Assembly (NCBI GenBank): GCA_937128505.1
Contig: CAKZMM010000052.1
Coordinates: forward strand, 1-64,000
Source: an uncultured Thermogutta sp.
GTDB lineage: Bacteria; Planctomycetota; Planctomycetia; Pirellulales; Thermoguttaceae
Reading direction: 5' to 3'
Length of the DNA stretch: 64,000 nt
Part shown: positions 35,762 to 44,517 of the stretch, piece by piece
Layout: each line of letters opens with the position of its first letter
Position numbering within the stretch: position 1 is the stretch's first letter
Notes under the pieces: model-generated
Database searches by the model: none
What the model saw: only the letters and a program-made list of their open reading frames with translations
Told to the model about the DNA's origin: nothing
Program-made: the position numbers and the translations under genes

Positions 35762-36388
35762 ATGCACGTCTCAGATTACGGTTGGCGATCGGATAGGCCC
35801 ACGCGAAGTCAGCAGATGTTTTTACCCTATGTCGCTCGGCAACTGGCGCGGACGCAGGCGAAGCGCGTACTGGATGCCGGTTGCGGAAACGGTGCCTTTT
35901 CTCGTCTTCTGCAAGAGCGTGGTTTTTCCGTGGTGGGTATCGATTGTGACAAGAACGGAATCGAGTTGGCCCGGGCGCACGGGGGGGAATTTCTAGAGTT
36001 GAGTCTTTACGACGATCCGCCGGGCTGCTTTCTGAATTCATTTGACGCAGTTGTCTTACTAGAGGTGATCGAACACCTGTACTTTCCGGCCAGGGCTTTC
36101 CGCTTCGCACGCTTAGTTCTGAAGGAAGGTGGGCAACTGATTGCTAGCACGCCGTACCACGGGTATTGGAAGAATTTGGCTATTTCTATCCTCAATCGTT
36201 GGGATGTCCACTGGAACCCGCTCAGAGACGGCGGCCATATTAAGTTCTTCAGTCGCCAAACACTAACGCGATTGGCCCATCGGGAAGGTTTCGAAATCGT
36301 AGCCGTCGCCGGAATAGGGAGAATTCCCCCATTTTGGAAAAGCCTTATCATGACGGCGCGAAAGGCGGGGAAACCCGTAGCGAATTGA
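35762..36388 (+). CDS. Class I SAM-dependent methyltransferase
   Basis: A 208-aa methyltransferase with RVLDAGCGNGAFSRLLQERG (motif I), VVGIDCDKNGIELAR (acidic loop), AVVLLEVIEHLYFPARAF (post-motif) and LKEGGQLIASTPYHG. The fold is of the UbiG/Methyltransf_11 type and gives no hint of the acceptor. In this setting, O-methylation of a sugar or a repeat unit is the simplest role. It forms a pair with the next methyltransferase. Confidence 0.82.
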   Translation: MHVSDYGWRSDRPTRSQQMFLPYVARQLARTQAKRVLDAGCGNGAFSRLLQERGFSVVGIDCDKNGIELARAHGGEFLELSLYDDPPGCFLNSFDAVVLLEVIEHLYFPARAFRFARLVLKEGGQLIASTPYHGYWKNLAISILNRWDVHWNPLRDGGHIKFFSRQTLTRLAHREGFEIVAVAGIGRIPPFWKSLIMTARKAGKPVAN

Positions 36389-36460
36389 AGAGAGTGATTA
36401 GAGGAATGATTATCTCGCGGCAGAAAGCGGTTCCGAGCACGCGACACATTGAATCTTAGC

Positions 36461-37204
36461 ATGAGAGTCTACGACGCGATCAAATGGTGGTTGTATCCCG
36501 GGATAAACCTGCATGCGCGGCAGCGTTTCCAGGTGATAGGCTCAAACCTCAGACCGCCCGGCAACTCCGACGAAGGTTTTGTCCTCGATGCCGGTTGCGG
36601 AAACGGCATGTTGGCTTATCAAGCCTACCGCAAGGGAAATCGCGCTCTGGGGGTGAGCATAAAGATCGGGGAGGTGGAGCGGAACCGTCGGATATTCAAT
36701 CACTACCTGCGAATCCCCGAAAGCAGGCTGCGATTCGAAGTTTTCAATCTGTACGATCTTGAAGGCATTGATCATCGCTTCGACCAAATTATCTGCTCGG
36801 AGGTTCTTGAGCACATTTCGGACGACCGACGGATTTGCCAATCCTTTTGGCAGGTTCTGAAGCCCGGAGGAGTATTGCATCTCTGCTGTCCGAATGCGGA
36901 CCATCCGGATAATGCCAATCACGAATTGGATTCGGCCGAGCAAGGCGGACATGTTCGGCCTGGCTACACTGAAAGCAGTTTCCGATCGCTCCTTGAGCCG
37001 ATCGGGTTTCGAATCGTTGGGGTCATTGGCTTGGGTGGGCCAATACGGCAGAACCTCAATCGGAGGATTCGGCACTTGGAAAATCGTTTCGGCCTGGCAC
37101 CGGCGGTCGCTTTCTTCCTTCTTGTGAACTGGTTGACCCTATTTGACCATCGCGTGCCGAGGGTGCCGTATTGCATCTACATCCAGGCAGAAAAAGTATC
37201 GTAA
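36461..37204 (+). CDS. Class I SAM-dependent methyltransferase
   Basis: A 247-aa methyltransferase. Motif I is VLDAGCGNGMLAYQAYRKG, followed by LGVSIKIGEVERNRRIF in place of the usual acidic loop, IICSEVLEHISDDRRI and LKPGGVLHLCCPNADHP. The ATG at 36461 is preferred over a TTG four codons upstream. The C-terminal residues are hydrophobic (PAVAFFLLVNWLTLFDH), which suggests membrane association, fitting action on a lipid-linked glycan. Confidence 0.8.
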   Translation: MRVYDAIKWWLYPGINLHARQRFQVIGSNLRPPGNSDEGFVLDAGCGNGMLAYQAYRKGNRALGVSIKIGEVERNRRIFNHYLRIPESRLRFEVFNLYDLEGIDHRFDQIICSEVLEHISDDRRICQSFWQVLKPGGVLHLCCPNADHPDNANHELDSAEQGGHVRPGYTESSFRSLLEPIGFRIVGVIGLGGPIRQNLNRRIRHLENRFGLAPAVAFFLLVNWLTLFDHRVPRVPYCIYIQAEKVS

Positions 37205-37359
37205 GCCGGATCAGCGCGGTTATCCTCTTGATTTCCTCCGGTTCCGGAGTTAGAAGAAAAGAATCATATGAAGCTCCTGCACACGGCGAAGTCTCAGAAG
37301 CTCGTTCCGCGAGCGTACGTCGAAAACTCGTTCCGGCAGCGCACATTGAAAAGGAGCAA

Positions 37360-37935
37360 ATGATGTCTTCTCGGGAAATCGCTAGAATTTGGCTGGTGGG
37401 GATCACGGTTCTGAGCGTTCTCGGAAGCTACGCTGTCGCCGTTTGGGCTCAGGGGACCTCGGGAGCACAAGGCTCCCCTGCGCCAGCGGGAACCGTCGCT
37501 CAGGGAGCTCCGCAAAATGCCCCTGCGGCCGCGGTAGGTCAGGGGCAGGTGCCGCCCACGGCAACGCCGGCAGCCAGTTCACCGGCGGCTCGGCCGACGC
37601 AACCTGGGGTGCAAAGTTCGGCCGTAGCACCACAGCCCGCTCAAGGCTCCGGGTCGGCTACGCAGGCGGAAGGATTGCCGGAGTTTCGTCCTCGGCTTCC
37701 GGCGTATTATGCGCGGGTAGTGACAGAGGAGCAGCGCCAAAAAATTTATGACATTCAGCGGCAGTATCATCCGCGGATCGCAGCTCTCCGGAAGCAGCTT
37801 GAAGCGCTCGAGGCCGAGCGCGATGCCAAGATCGAGGCCGTGCTTACTCCGCAGCAAAAGGCTGAGCTAGAGAAAATCAGAGAAGAGGCAGCAGCTAAGC
37901 GCAAGGCATCCGCAGCATCTGCCGGCCAACCGTGA
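37360..37935 (+). CDS. Secreted Pro/Ala-rich protein with Spy-like helical C-terminus
   Basis: A strong AAGGAG ribosome binding site selects the ATG at 37360 (191 aa). A signal peptide (RIWLVGITVLSVLGSYAVAVWAQG) leads to a 70-residue low-complexity Pro/Ala/Gly/Gln region. The C-terminus is a charged helical hairpin: ARVVTEEQRQKIYDIQRQYH, then IAALRKQLEALEAERDAKIE and AVLTPQQKAELEKI. The LTPQQ segment recalls LTxxQ motifs of Spy/CpxP-like periplasmic proteins. It does not look like a glycan enzyme and may be an independent gene embedded in the locus. Confidence 0.75.
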   Translation: MMSSREIARIWLVGITVLSVLGSYAVAVWAQGTSGAQGSPAPAGTVAQGAPQNAPAAAVGQGQVPPTATPAASSPAARPTQPGVQSSAVAPQPAQGSGSATQAEGLPEFRPRLPAYYARVVTEEQRQKIYDIQRQYHPRIAALRKQLEALEAERDAKIEAVLTPQQKAELEKIREEAAAKRKASAASAGQP

Positions 37936-38176
37936 GTAAGCAGAAAACTGCGGCAGGGAGCTTTTCTCATCGTAAATGCTTCGACCCGCTCAACGAAACG
38001 TAAGCGGAGAAAGCCTATCACTTTTCGTCATGCAGGCCGTGGGGCGAAGCGCGTTCGAGTTGCGGCTCTTTTCTCAACGCTCAGCGGTGGGTAGGAACCC
38101 TTTTGGGGTAAACAACTCATTCTGAAGTTGCCTTAAGCTCTTTGGGCACCTTGGTGCACCGTCTTTTCGCGATCCG

Positions 38177-40324
38177 ATGAAGCAGCTTCTCCAATCGCTC
38201 CGTGACGGAAGCCTCGAGCTCGTCGATGTTCCGCCGCCGGTGTTACGTCCTGAGGGCGTATTGGTGCGGACCAATTTTTCAGTGATTTCCGTCGGCACCG
38301 AGCGGATGTTGGCCCGGCTTGCTCGCAAGAGCCTTTTTGGCAAGGCTCGGGAACGTCCCGACCTAGTCAAAAAGGTCTGGCAAAAATTCAGACGCGAAGG
38401 TCTTACCGCCACATGGCGTGCGGTCTGGCAAAAGCTGGATCGGCTGGTTCCACTCGGCTATAGCTGTGTGGGCGAGGTGTTGAAGGTGGGCGAAAAGGCC
38501 CTTGGGTTTCAGCCGGGAATGCTCGTCGCGTGTGCCGGGGCCGGATACGCGAGCCATGCGGAGATCAATTATGTTCCCGGCTTGCTCGCATCCCCGGTGC
38601 CCGATGGGGTTTGTCCGGAAGCTGCCGCTTATGCAACGGTGGGGGCCATAGCCTTACATGGGATTCGCAATGCCGATTGCCGCGTGGGGGAGACGGTCGC
38701 CGTACTAGGGCTGGGCCTTTTGGGTCAGTTGAGCGTGCAGTTGCTGAAGGCGGCCGGCTGTTGGGTCGTCGGTCTAGACCCTGATGGCCAACGGGTCGAA
38801 CTGGCGCGGCAAAACGGGGTCGATCTTGCCTGGGAACTCTCCCAACCGGAAACCTCCGTAAATGCCTGCCGCTCTGCTACGCGCGGCCGGGGTGTCGATG
38901 CCGTCCTTATCACCGCTGCCACGGCCAGTAATGCCCCGGTGGAGCTGGCGGCCGAAATTGCCCGCGACCGTGCCCGGGTCGTCATGGTCGGTGTAACGGG
39001 AATGGAGATACCCCGCAAAGCTTATTACGAAAAAGAGCTTACGTTTGTTGTCTCGCGGTCGTACGGACCGGGTCGATATGACCCCCAGTTCGAGGAGCAT
39101 GGTCACGATTATCCGATCGGCTATGTTCGCTGGACACAAACCCGAAATCTGGAAGCTTTCCTCCAACTGGCCGCTCAAGGCCGCATTCACCCGGAACGCT
39201 TAACGACTCACCGGTTTCCGTTCGAGCGTGCCGAGGCGGCGATGGAACTTATCCTTCGCGGGAAAGAGCCGTATCTAGGTGTACTTCTCGAATATCCGCG
39301 CGAAGCGGCCCCGCCGTTGGGCCGGGTGGAACTTCCTGAAGTGTCTAAACGGCGGGCAACCGTGGGCAGCGTGGGGGTGTCGTTCGTGGGAGCCGGAGAT
39401 TTTGCCCGTTCGACGCTTTTGCCCATCCTCCGGAAATTCCCTCAGGTGCAATTTCGGGGAATTGTGACGGCCTCAGGGGTCTCTGCCCGGGACGTCGGCA
39501 GCAAGTTCGGCTTCGCTTGGTGTGCCAGTAGTGTGGAAGAGCTTCTGTCGGATACCGAGACGGATATCCTCTTCATCGCCACACGACATTCGCAACACGC
39601 CGAGATGGTCTGTCGGGCCCTTTCGGCGGGCAAAGCGGTTTTTTGCGAAAAGCCACTGGCCATTTCGCTCAACCAGTTGCAAGAGATCGAACAAGCTCTT
39701 CAGCAGCCTAACCGGGGCTTGATGGTCGGATTCAATCGACGGTTTTCGCCCTTTGCACGGCGGTTAAAACAGTTCTTTGCTGCGCGGAAACCGCTTGTGA
39801 TGACCTATCGGGTCAATGCCGGTAGCCTGTCGCCCGATCATTGGTTAGCCGACCCTGCCGAAGGCGGACGAATCATCGGCGAGGCTTGCCATTTCATCGA
39901 TCTTTTCCACTTCTTGACGGATGCACCGGCTACGACCGTGGATCGCCTCTCGGCCGAGGGGGTCCGTCCACAGGATGACGGCCAATTCCTGCTCCGCTAC
40001 GCGGATGGCTCGACGGCCCACCTCGTTTACACCACGCAGGGTGCAGCCGCTTTCGGTAAGGAGCGCTTGGAGGTCCACGGCGGCGGTGCATCGGCCGTGC
40101 TAGAAGACTTCCGCGTGCTAGAATTAATGCCCCCCACAGGCCGGCGCGAGCGCCTTCGCTCGGCTACCGACAAAGGCCACACCGAAGAGCTTCGGGAATT
40201 CATCGAGGCGGTCCGCACCGGTGGCCCGATGCCGATCCCGCCGGAATCGCTCATTGAGGTTACTCGGACCACCTTGGCCGCGGCCGGCGCACTTGAGGAG
40301 ATACCTTCCCGCGATATTAGTTAA
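38177..40324 (+). CDS. Bi-domain oxidoreductase (MDR dehydrogenase fused to Gfo/Idh/MocA)
   Basis: Two dehydrogenase folds in one 715-aa chain. Residues 1-375 resemble a medium-chain zinc-type alcohol dehydrogenase with the NAD loop GLGLLG (178-183). Residues about 395-715 resemble Gfo/Idh/MocA sugar oxidoreductases with GAGDFA (405-410), CEKPLAI (490-496) and GFNRRFSPFARR (518-529). Such fusions occur in polysaccharide loci and are thought to oxidise or reduce a nucleotide-linked sugar, but the substrate is not established. Next gene is 45 bp downstream. The metal ligands of classical zinc dehydrogenases are not obvious in the first half. Confidence 0.88.
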   Translation: MKQLLQSLRDGSLELVDVPPPVLRPEGVLVRTNFSVISVGTERMLARLARKSLFGKARERPDLVKKVWQKFRREGLTATWRAVWQKLDRLVPLGYSCVGEVLKVGEKALGFQPGMLVACAGAGYASHAEINYVPGLLASPVPDGVCPEAAAYATVGAIALHGIRNADCRVGETVAVLGLGLLGQLSVQLLKAAGCWVVGLDPDGQRVELARQNGVDLAWELSQPETSVNACRSATRGRGVDAVLITAATASNAPVELAAEIARDRARVVMVGVTGMEIPRKAYYEKELTFVVSRSYGPGRYDPQFEEHGHDYPIGYVRWTQTRNLEAFLQLAAQGRIHPERLTTHRFPFERAEAAMELILRGKEPYLGVLLEYPREAAPPLGRVELPEVSKRRATVGSVGVSFVGAGDFARSTLLPILRKFPQVQFRGIVTASGVSARDVGSKFGFAWCASSVEELLSDTETDILFIATRHSQHAEMVCRALSAGKAVFCEKPLAISLNQLQEIEQALQQPNRGLMVGFNRRFSPFARRLKQFFAARKPLVMTYRVNAGSLSPDHWLADPAEGGRIIGEACHFIDLFHFLTDAPATTVDRLSAEGVRPQDDGQFLLRYADGSTAHLVYTTQGAAAFGKERLEVHGGGASAVLEDFRVLELMPPTGRRERLRSATDKGHTEELREFIEAVRTGGPMPIPPESLIEVTRTTLAAAGALEEIPSRDIS

Positions 40325-40368
40325 AAAAAGCGGTGGTCGCTCGAACAACCGATTTGGGAGAAAGCCCC

Positions 40369-41094
40369 ATGGCCGAATCACCCCTGGCGCTCCACGAGCC
40401 TGGGCAGCCCGGTCGCCTACCGGCGGATTGCTGGGTAGTGGTGCCTGCGTACAACGAGGCCAGCCGGATTGGGCCCGTCTTAGAGGATCTGCTCCAGGTG
40501 GCCCAAAGCGTGGTGGTGGTCGACGATGGATCCCGCGACAACACGGCCGAAGTCGTCGCGCAATATCCCGTCTGGCTCCTGCGGCATGTGGTGAATTTGG
40601 GTCAAGGGGCGGCGCTGCAAACGGGAATCACCTTTGCCCTCCGGAAAGGGGCGAGCTACGTCGCGACGTTCGACGCCGACGGGCAGCACGTCCCTCGCGA
40701 CTTTTTAACCATGTATCGTGTGCTGGCAGCCGGGCAGGCTGACTATGTTTTAGGCTCCAGATTCCTCGGCCGCGCCGAAGGGATACCGCTTACGCGAAAG
40801 CTGCTGCTGAAGGCCGCCGTGGTCTTTACCTGGATTGTCTCCGGCATCCGCGTGACCGATACCCACAACGGCATCCGCATGATGACCCGCCGCGGAGCGG
40901 AGCGCATCAACATCACTTTGAATCGGATGGAGCACGCCAGCGAGATACTGGATCAGATCGCGGCTTCCGGGTTGAAATTCGTCGAAGTACCGGTGACGAT
41001 TCGTTATTCGCTGGAGTCATTGGCCAAAGGGCAGCGGAGCACGGCCGCGGTCCGCATGGCCTTAAAGTTATTTGCTGAGAGGCTATCGCGATGA
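40369..41094 (+). CDS. Polyprenol-phosphate-type family 2 glycosyltransferase
   Basis: A 241-aa GT2 enzyme of the dolichol/polyprenyl-phosphate mannosyltransferase type. Motifs are WVVVPAYNEASRIGPVLEDL, SVVVVDDGSRDNTAEV, NLGQGAALQTGI, ATFDADGQHVP and VLGSRFLG. Its usual product is polyprenyl-phosphate-hexose, used as a donor on the outer side of the membrane. The ATG at 40369 follows GGGAG. It is coupled to the DUF2304 protein by an ATGA overlap, a common pairing. A GT-C-type enzyme at 44518 could be the user of its product. Confidence 0.88.
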   Translation: MAESPLALHEPGQPGRLPADCWVVVPAYNEASRIGPVLEDLLQVAQSVVVVDDGSRDNTAEVVAQYPVWLLRHVVNLGQGAALQTGITFALRKGASYVATFDADGQHVPRDFLTMYRVLAAGQADYVLGSRFLGRAEGIPLTRKLLLKAAVVFTWIVSGIRVTDTHNGIRMMTRRGAERINITLNRMEHASEILDQIAASGLKFVEVPVTIRYSLESLAKGQRSTAAVRMALKLFAERLSR

Positions 41095-41432
41095 GTCCAT
41101 TTCAAATCTTATTTGGTTCGCTGTGTGGAATCGTGGCCCTCTTCTATTACTGGCGTGCTTTTGGGCGGCCTGGTTCAAAAGTCAATGGGCTCTTCTGGGG
41201 CCTGCTTTGGACCGGGGCGGCGACGATGATCTTCTACCCGGGTATTACCTCCGAGCTTGCCCACGTGCTCGGGATCGGCCGGGGAGCCGACCTCGTCATG
41301 TACTTTGCCATCCTCGGCGGCATCATGGTCACCCGCTACTTTTATAATCGCTGCCGCCGATTGGAAAATATGGTGACGCAATTGGTGCGCGAAAGGGCGA
41401 TTGAGCACCCAATTTCCGCCAACACGCTCTGA
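41091..41432 (+). CDS. DUF2304 small membrane protein
   Basis: A 113-aa protein with three predicted membrane helices (about 5-22, 33-52, 66-85) and a charged C-terminal tail (NRCRRLENMVTQLVRERA). DUF2304 proteins typically sit next to polyprenyl-phosphate glycosyltransferases, as here, where the two genes share an ATGA overlap. The function is unproven; a membrane anchor or flipping partner for the glycolipid is usually suggested. Confidence 0.8.
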   Translation: MSPFQILFGSLCGIVALFYYWRAFGRPGSKVNGLFWGLLWTGAATMIFYPGITSELAHVLGIGRGADLVMYFAILGGIMVTRYFYNRCRRLENMVTQLVRERAIEHPISANTL

Positions 41433-41436
41433 AGGT

Positions 41437-42318
41437 ATGAGTTCCGCAAGCCCCCCATTCTTTTTTGTGATTCCGCTTCACGGAGAAGCTCCATACGCAC
41501 ACCTTGCTGTTGAGAGCGCGATCTCGCAAGTGGAGCCTCCGGTTCGAGTCGTACTCATTCGGGATGACAATTACGACGACAGCGACCTTCTGAGCAAATT
41601 CCCCCATGGGAGCATTGAATATCAAAAAGCCCACACGTGGGGCATTGCTGCAAATTGGAACAACGCACTCGATTATGTCACAGACGGATACTGCACAATC
41701 TTGCATCAAGACGACGTTCTGCATCCGCAATATGCCTCAGTTATTACAACACTTTTTCGTGAACACCCGGATGCTGCTGCATTTGCGGGAGCATGGACAA
41801 TCAATACTTCGGGCAGGAGGATTTTTTCGCTCGCCGACTTCGTAAAGACGTTATTGCGCCCGAGAGGGCCGATCGTGCGGCTGCGCGGAGAAACTGGCCT
41901 TGTTAGCATTGTCAGAGGAAACTGGATTTTTTGTCCCACAGTATGCTACAACTTGACGAAACCCTTCCCGTGGCGATTCCGTGCTGAGTATGAAATGGTT
42001 CTCGATTTGGACATGTACCTTCAAATTCTTTTGCACGGCGGCGCTATCGTAGGCACACACCGGCCTTTGTATTATTACAGGCGCCACTCGGGAAGCACGA
42101 CCTCTCAGCTAACGCAATCCCTTGGACGCTTTCAGGAGGAAGTAGTCTACTACCAGAAAATGTCACGTTTGCTAAATGAGCAAGGCTATGGGCGTGCGGC
42201 GAGTGTGTGCCGAAGGCGCGTCATTCTTCGATTGCATATAATAAGCGTCGCACTCACAGCCATAATAGCGGGCGATCTACGTCGCTTTTTCAATCTGTTT
42301 GTTCTTGCCACTACATAG
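41437..42318 (+). CDS. Family 2 glycosyltransferase
   Basis: A 293-aa GT2 enzyme starting at the ATG at 41437, four bases after the DUF2304 stop. It begins FFFVIPLHGEAPYAHLAVES, then VVLIRDDNYDDSD, WGIAANWNNALDYV and the DxD-like ILHQDDVLHPQYASV. A C-terminal Tyr-rich segment (RPLYYYRRHSGSTTSQL) is typical of GT2 enzymes with hydrophobic tails. Codon use is A/T-rich, in contrast with the three G/C-rich genes just before it, marking a new composition block. Confidence 0.85.
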   Translation: MSSASPPFFFVIPLHGEAPYAHLAVESAISQVEPPVRVVLIRDDNYDDSDLLSKFPHGSIEYQKAHTWGIAANWNNALDYVTDGYCTILHQDDVLHPQYASVITTLFREHPDAAAFAGAWTINTSGRRIFSLADFVKTLLRPRGPIVRLRGETGLVSIVRGNWIFCPTVCYNLTKPFPWRFRAEYEMVLDLDMYLQILLHGGAIVGTHRPLYYYRRHSGSTTSQLTQSLGRFQEEVVYYQKMSRLLNEQGYGRAASVCRRRVILRLHIISVALTAIIAGDLRRFFNLFVLATT

Positions 42319-42332
42319 GCCACGAGACTCTT

Positions 42333-43286
42333 ATGATTACTTGTCTATACTGCGGAAACAATGCAACGACGATTTACTATTCGGGAATTCGCGATCGGCT
42401 AGGAGTCAGCCGCGACGACTGGTCATTTGTCCGCTGTAGCGAATGCGGATCACTCAATTTGACCCCACGTCCATCACCTGAACAGCTGCCGAGTTTTTAT
42501 CCTGCAACGTATTCTTTAGCCAAAGCTGGCCAGAAAGGAATCACCAACAAGTACTTAGCTAGGCTTGGTCATATCTTCGTATATGATCGCGTCTATTATA
42601 GGCAGTTGCGTTGGGTACTCCGGACCGTTAATTGTCGGACGAGCACCATCCGCATTCTCGATGTGGGCTGCGGTGTTGGACATCAGTTGCGCATACTCAA
42701 AACATGGGGATTTGATCCAATAGGGGTTGACACAGATGAAGAAGCTGTGCGATATGCGAATGATGCTTTGAAGGTGACCGCATACGTAGGCGATATTACA
42801 ACTTGCGCCGATATCTTTGGTAGCAACCACTTCGACGTAATAACCGCATTCCATGTTGTGGAGCATCTCCTCGATCCCGTGTCCTTTTTCAAAATATGTC
42901 GCGAACTTGTGCGCCCTGGCGGTGTAGTCGCGGGGGCACTGCCGGTGTGTGACGGAACGGTGGCAAGAACTCTCGGCCGTTACTGGGTGGCCCTTACGGA
43001 GGCTCCTCGACACATAGGAATCCCAAGTCACCGAGGATTGATACAGGCTTTAGAAGCGACCGGTCTCACTGTGCAAGAGATCGCCCGCGAAAGTGTTGTA
43101 AATGTGGCAGGTTCAGTTGCGATCTCAATTAGTCCACGCGGCAGCACCTCCGTAGGATCCAAGCTCGGCCTGAGACATATTTTCAGCGGTATTCTGATGC
43201 TCACAGCGTTGCCCCTCGTGGCTTTCACCGAAATTTTTGGGAAACCTAGCATAGTGTTGTTTGCCGCGACAAAGAGTTACGTCTGA
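42333..43286 (+). CDS. SAM-dependent methyltransferase with N-terminal zinc-ribbon-like motif
   Basis: A 317-aa protein. Residues 1-45 carry CLYCGNN...FVRCSECGS, two CxxC pairs that could bind zinc, followed by LTPRPSPEQLPSFYP. This front end is characteristic of a group of glycan-locus methyltransferases. The catalytic domain has IRILDVGCGVGHQLRILKTW, IGVDTDEEAVRYAND, TAFHVVEHLLDP and LVRPGGVVAGALP. The C-terminus ends in a hydrophobic helix (IFSGILMLTALPLVAFTEIF). An upstream start at 42207 would overlap the preceding gene and is unlikely. Confidence 0.83.
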   Translation: MITCLYCGNNATTIYYSGIRDRLGVSRDDWSFVRCSECGSLNLTPRPSPEQLPSFYPATYSLAKAGQKGITNKYLARLGHIFVYDRVYYRQLRWVLRTVNCRTSTIRILDVGCGVGHQLRILKTWGFDPIGVDTDEEAVRYANDALKVTAYVGDITTCADIFGSNHFDVITAFHVVEHLLDPVSFFKICRELVRPGGVVAGALPVCDGTVARTLGRYWVALTEAPRHIGIPSHRGLIQALEATGLTVQEIARESVVNVAGSVAISISPRGSTSVGSKLGLRHIFSGILMLTALPLVAFTEIFGKPSIVLFAATKSYV

Positions 43287-43325
43287 AAGTTGTGGCACCT
43301 GTAGTGCTGGAAAGGTGATCGACCA

Positions 43326-44084
43326 ATGCCAAACATACTGGATCAAGTCATTACGACCGAACGAGCCGGCACCTGCGGTCCACCATGGGTACAAAGACAG
43401 CACCGATCTCGTTACCGCTGGGCTATACAGTACGTTTCAGGCCAAGTAGTCCTTGACGCCGCTTGTGGGCTCGGCTACGGAACTCACATGCTGTATCATC
43501 AGGGAGGCGCTGCACGCGTAGTGGGCCTGGATTGTAGCGAAGAAGCCATCGACCATGCAAGAAGCACTTACGGAGAAAACGAGAGGTTGTCTTTTCAACT
43601 CGGCGACGTTCTCAATCTGCCTTTTGGTGATAACAGATTCGATGTTTATGTTTCCTTCGAGAATATCGAGCATTTGGGCGATGTCCCTCAATACTTGGCG
43701 GAAGCAAAACGGGTGCTAAAACCCGAGGGTGTGTTCCTCGTCTCCACGCCCAACAGGCGTGTTACAAATCCGCGTCTCCGCCGCGACCAAAAACCCTTCA
43801 ATCCCTATCATGTTCGCGAGTACCAGCCTGAGGAATTGCTAACGGAGCTTTCCGCCTTTTTCCCGAAATGCGAACTATTTGCGATTAGTTTGTTCTCCGA
43901 AAGATATGTGCGGTATCTGAATTCACTGCCGCGATTAACGCGTCACTTTCCCGCGCGAGTCCATCAAGCCACAAAAGTTTTCTGCGAGCTGTTCAGGCTC
44001 TTTCCTAGTTGCGAGGTCCAACCGGTGTCGTCAGATGATGCACTTAGAGCGGAATACCTTGTTGTGGCGGCCCGACAGATCTAG
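43326..44084 (+). CDS. Class I SAM-dependent methyltransferase
   Basis: A 252-aa methyltransferase with VVLDAACGLGYGTHMLYHQG (motif I), VVGLDCSEEAIDHAR, GDVLNLPFGDNRFDVYVSFE and LKPEGVFLVSTPNRRV, i.e. the Methyltransf_11 layout. It follows the previous methyltransferase after 39 bp. The methyl acceptor cannot be named. Immediately after its stop begins the degraded region with repeat copy A. Confidence 0.83.
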   Translation: MPNILDQVITTERAGTCGPPWVQRQHRSRYRWAIQYVSGQVVLDAACGLGYGTHMLYHQGGAARVVGLDCSEEAIDHARSTYGENERLSFQLGDVLNLPFGDNRFDVYVSFENIEHLGDVPQYLAEAKRVLKPEGVFLVSTPNRRVTNPRLRRDQKPFNPYHVREYQPEELLTELSAFFPKCELFAISLFSERYVRYLNSLPRLTRHFPARVHQATKVFCELFRLFPSCEVQPVSSDDALRAEYLVVAARQI

Positions 44085-44517
44085 GGGTGCCCTGCGGACC
44101 AAGAGACCTATGTCCACCGCTCAATCGGGCAAGAGAGGCAAAGACGGCACGGCGGTTACGACGAGTACCGTCGCCAGCCCTCCCAAACCCATGTCATGGC
44201 AGGATAGGTGGAAACGATGCGATCGGCTTCGCTGGGGCGTTGTACCACTTCGCAATGAAAACAGTCGGTTAGCCTCGTTGCTCCACCACTTCTCAGAGCA
44301 AAATCGCTGGTAAGTTCTCAGAGCAAAATCGGCGGCAAGCCGGACGCTCCCCCTAATATTTTGTATGGTGAGGCTAAAGCAAAAGCTGCCGAATTGGCGG
44401 GGTCCTAACGCGCGGGCCGGAGACGCCAACGACTCGAATGACGCAAGGTTCAAATACTCCCTTGCGTTGAGATAGGTTTGCGTAATTTTCGAGGAGCCAT
44501 TATTAGGTGTAACCGTC
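44085..44517. other. Gene-free stretch holding repeat copy A
   Basis: Besides repeat copy A, the stretch has no supported gene. A 136-codon minus-strand frame (44121-44531) crosses it but is a patchwork containing the repeat's flippase fragment. The last 100 bp before the GT-C-like gene may hold its promoter, though no clear element was found. Confidence 0.5.
44146..44416. repeat. Long direct repeat, copy A
   Basis: About 271 bp nearly identical (roughly nine in ten bases by eye) to 46393-46672, in the same orientation. Both copies start GGCACGGCGGTTACGACGAG and end CCTAACGCGCGGG, and both contain a 25-bp tandem duplication (here 44290-44314 and 44315-44339). On the minus strand the right end reads ARALGPRQFGSFCFSLTIQN, which matches the truncated flippase of copy B. 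No inverted terminal repeats or transposase are visible, so this is not a typical insertion sequence. Confidence 0.85.
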
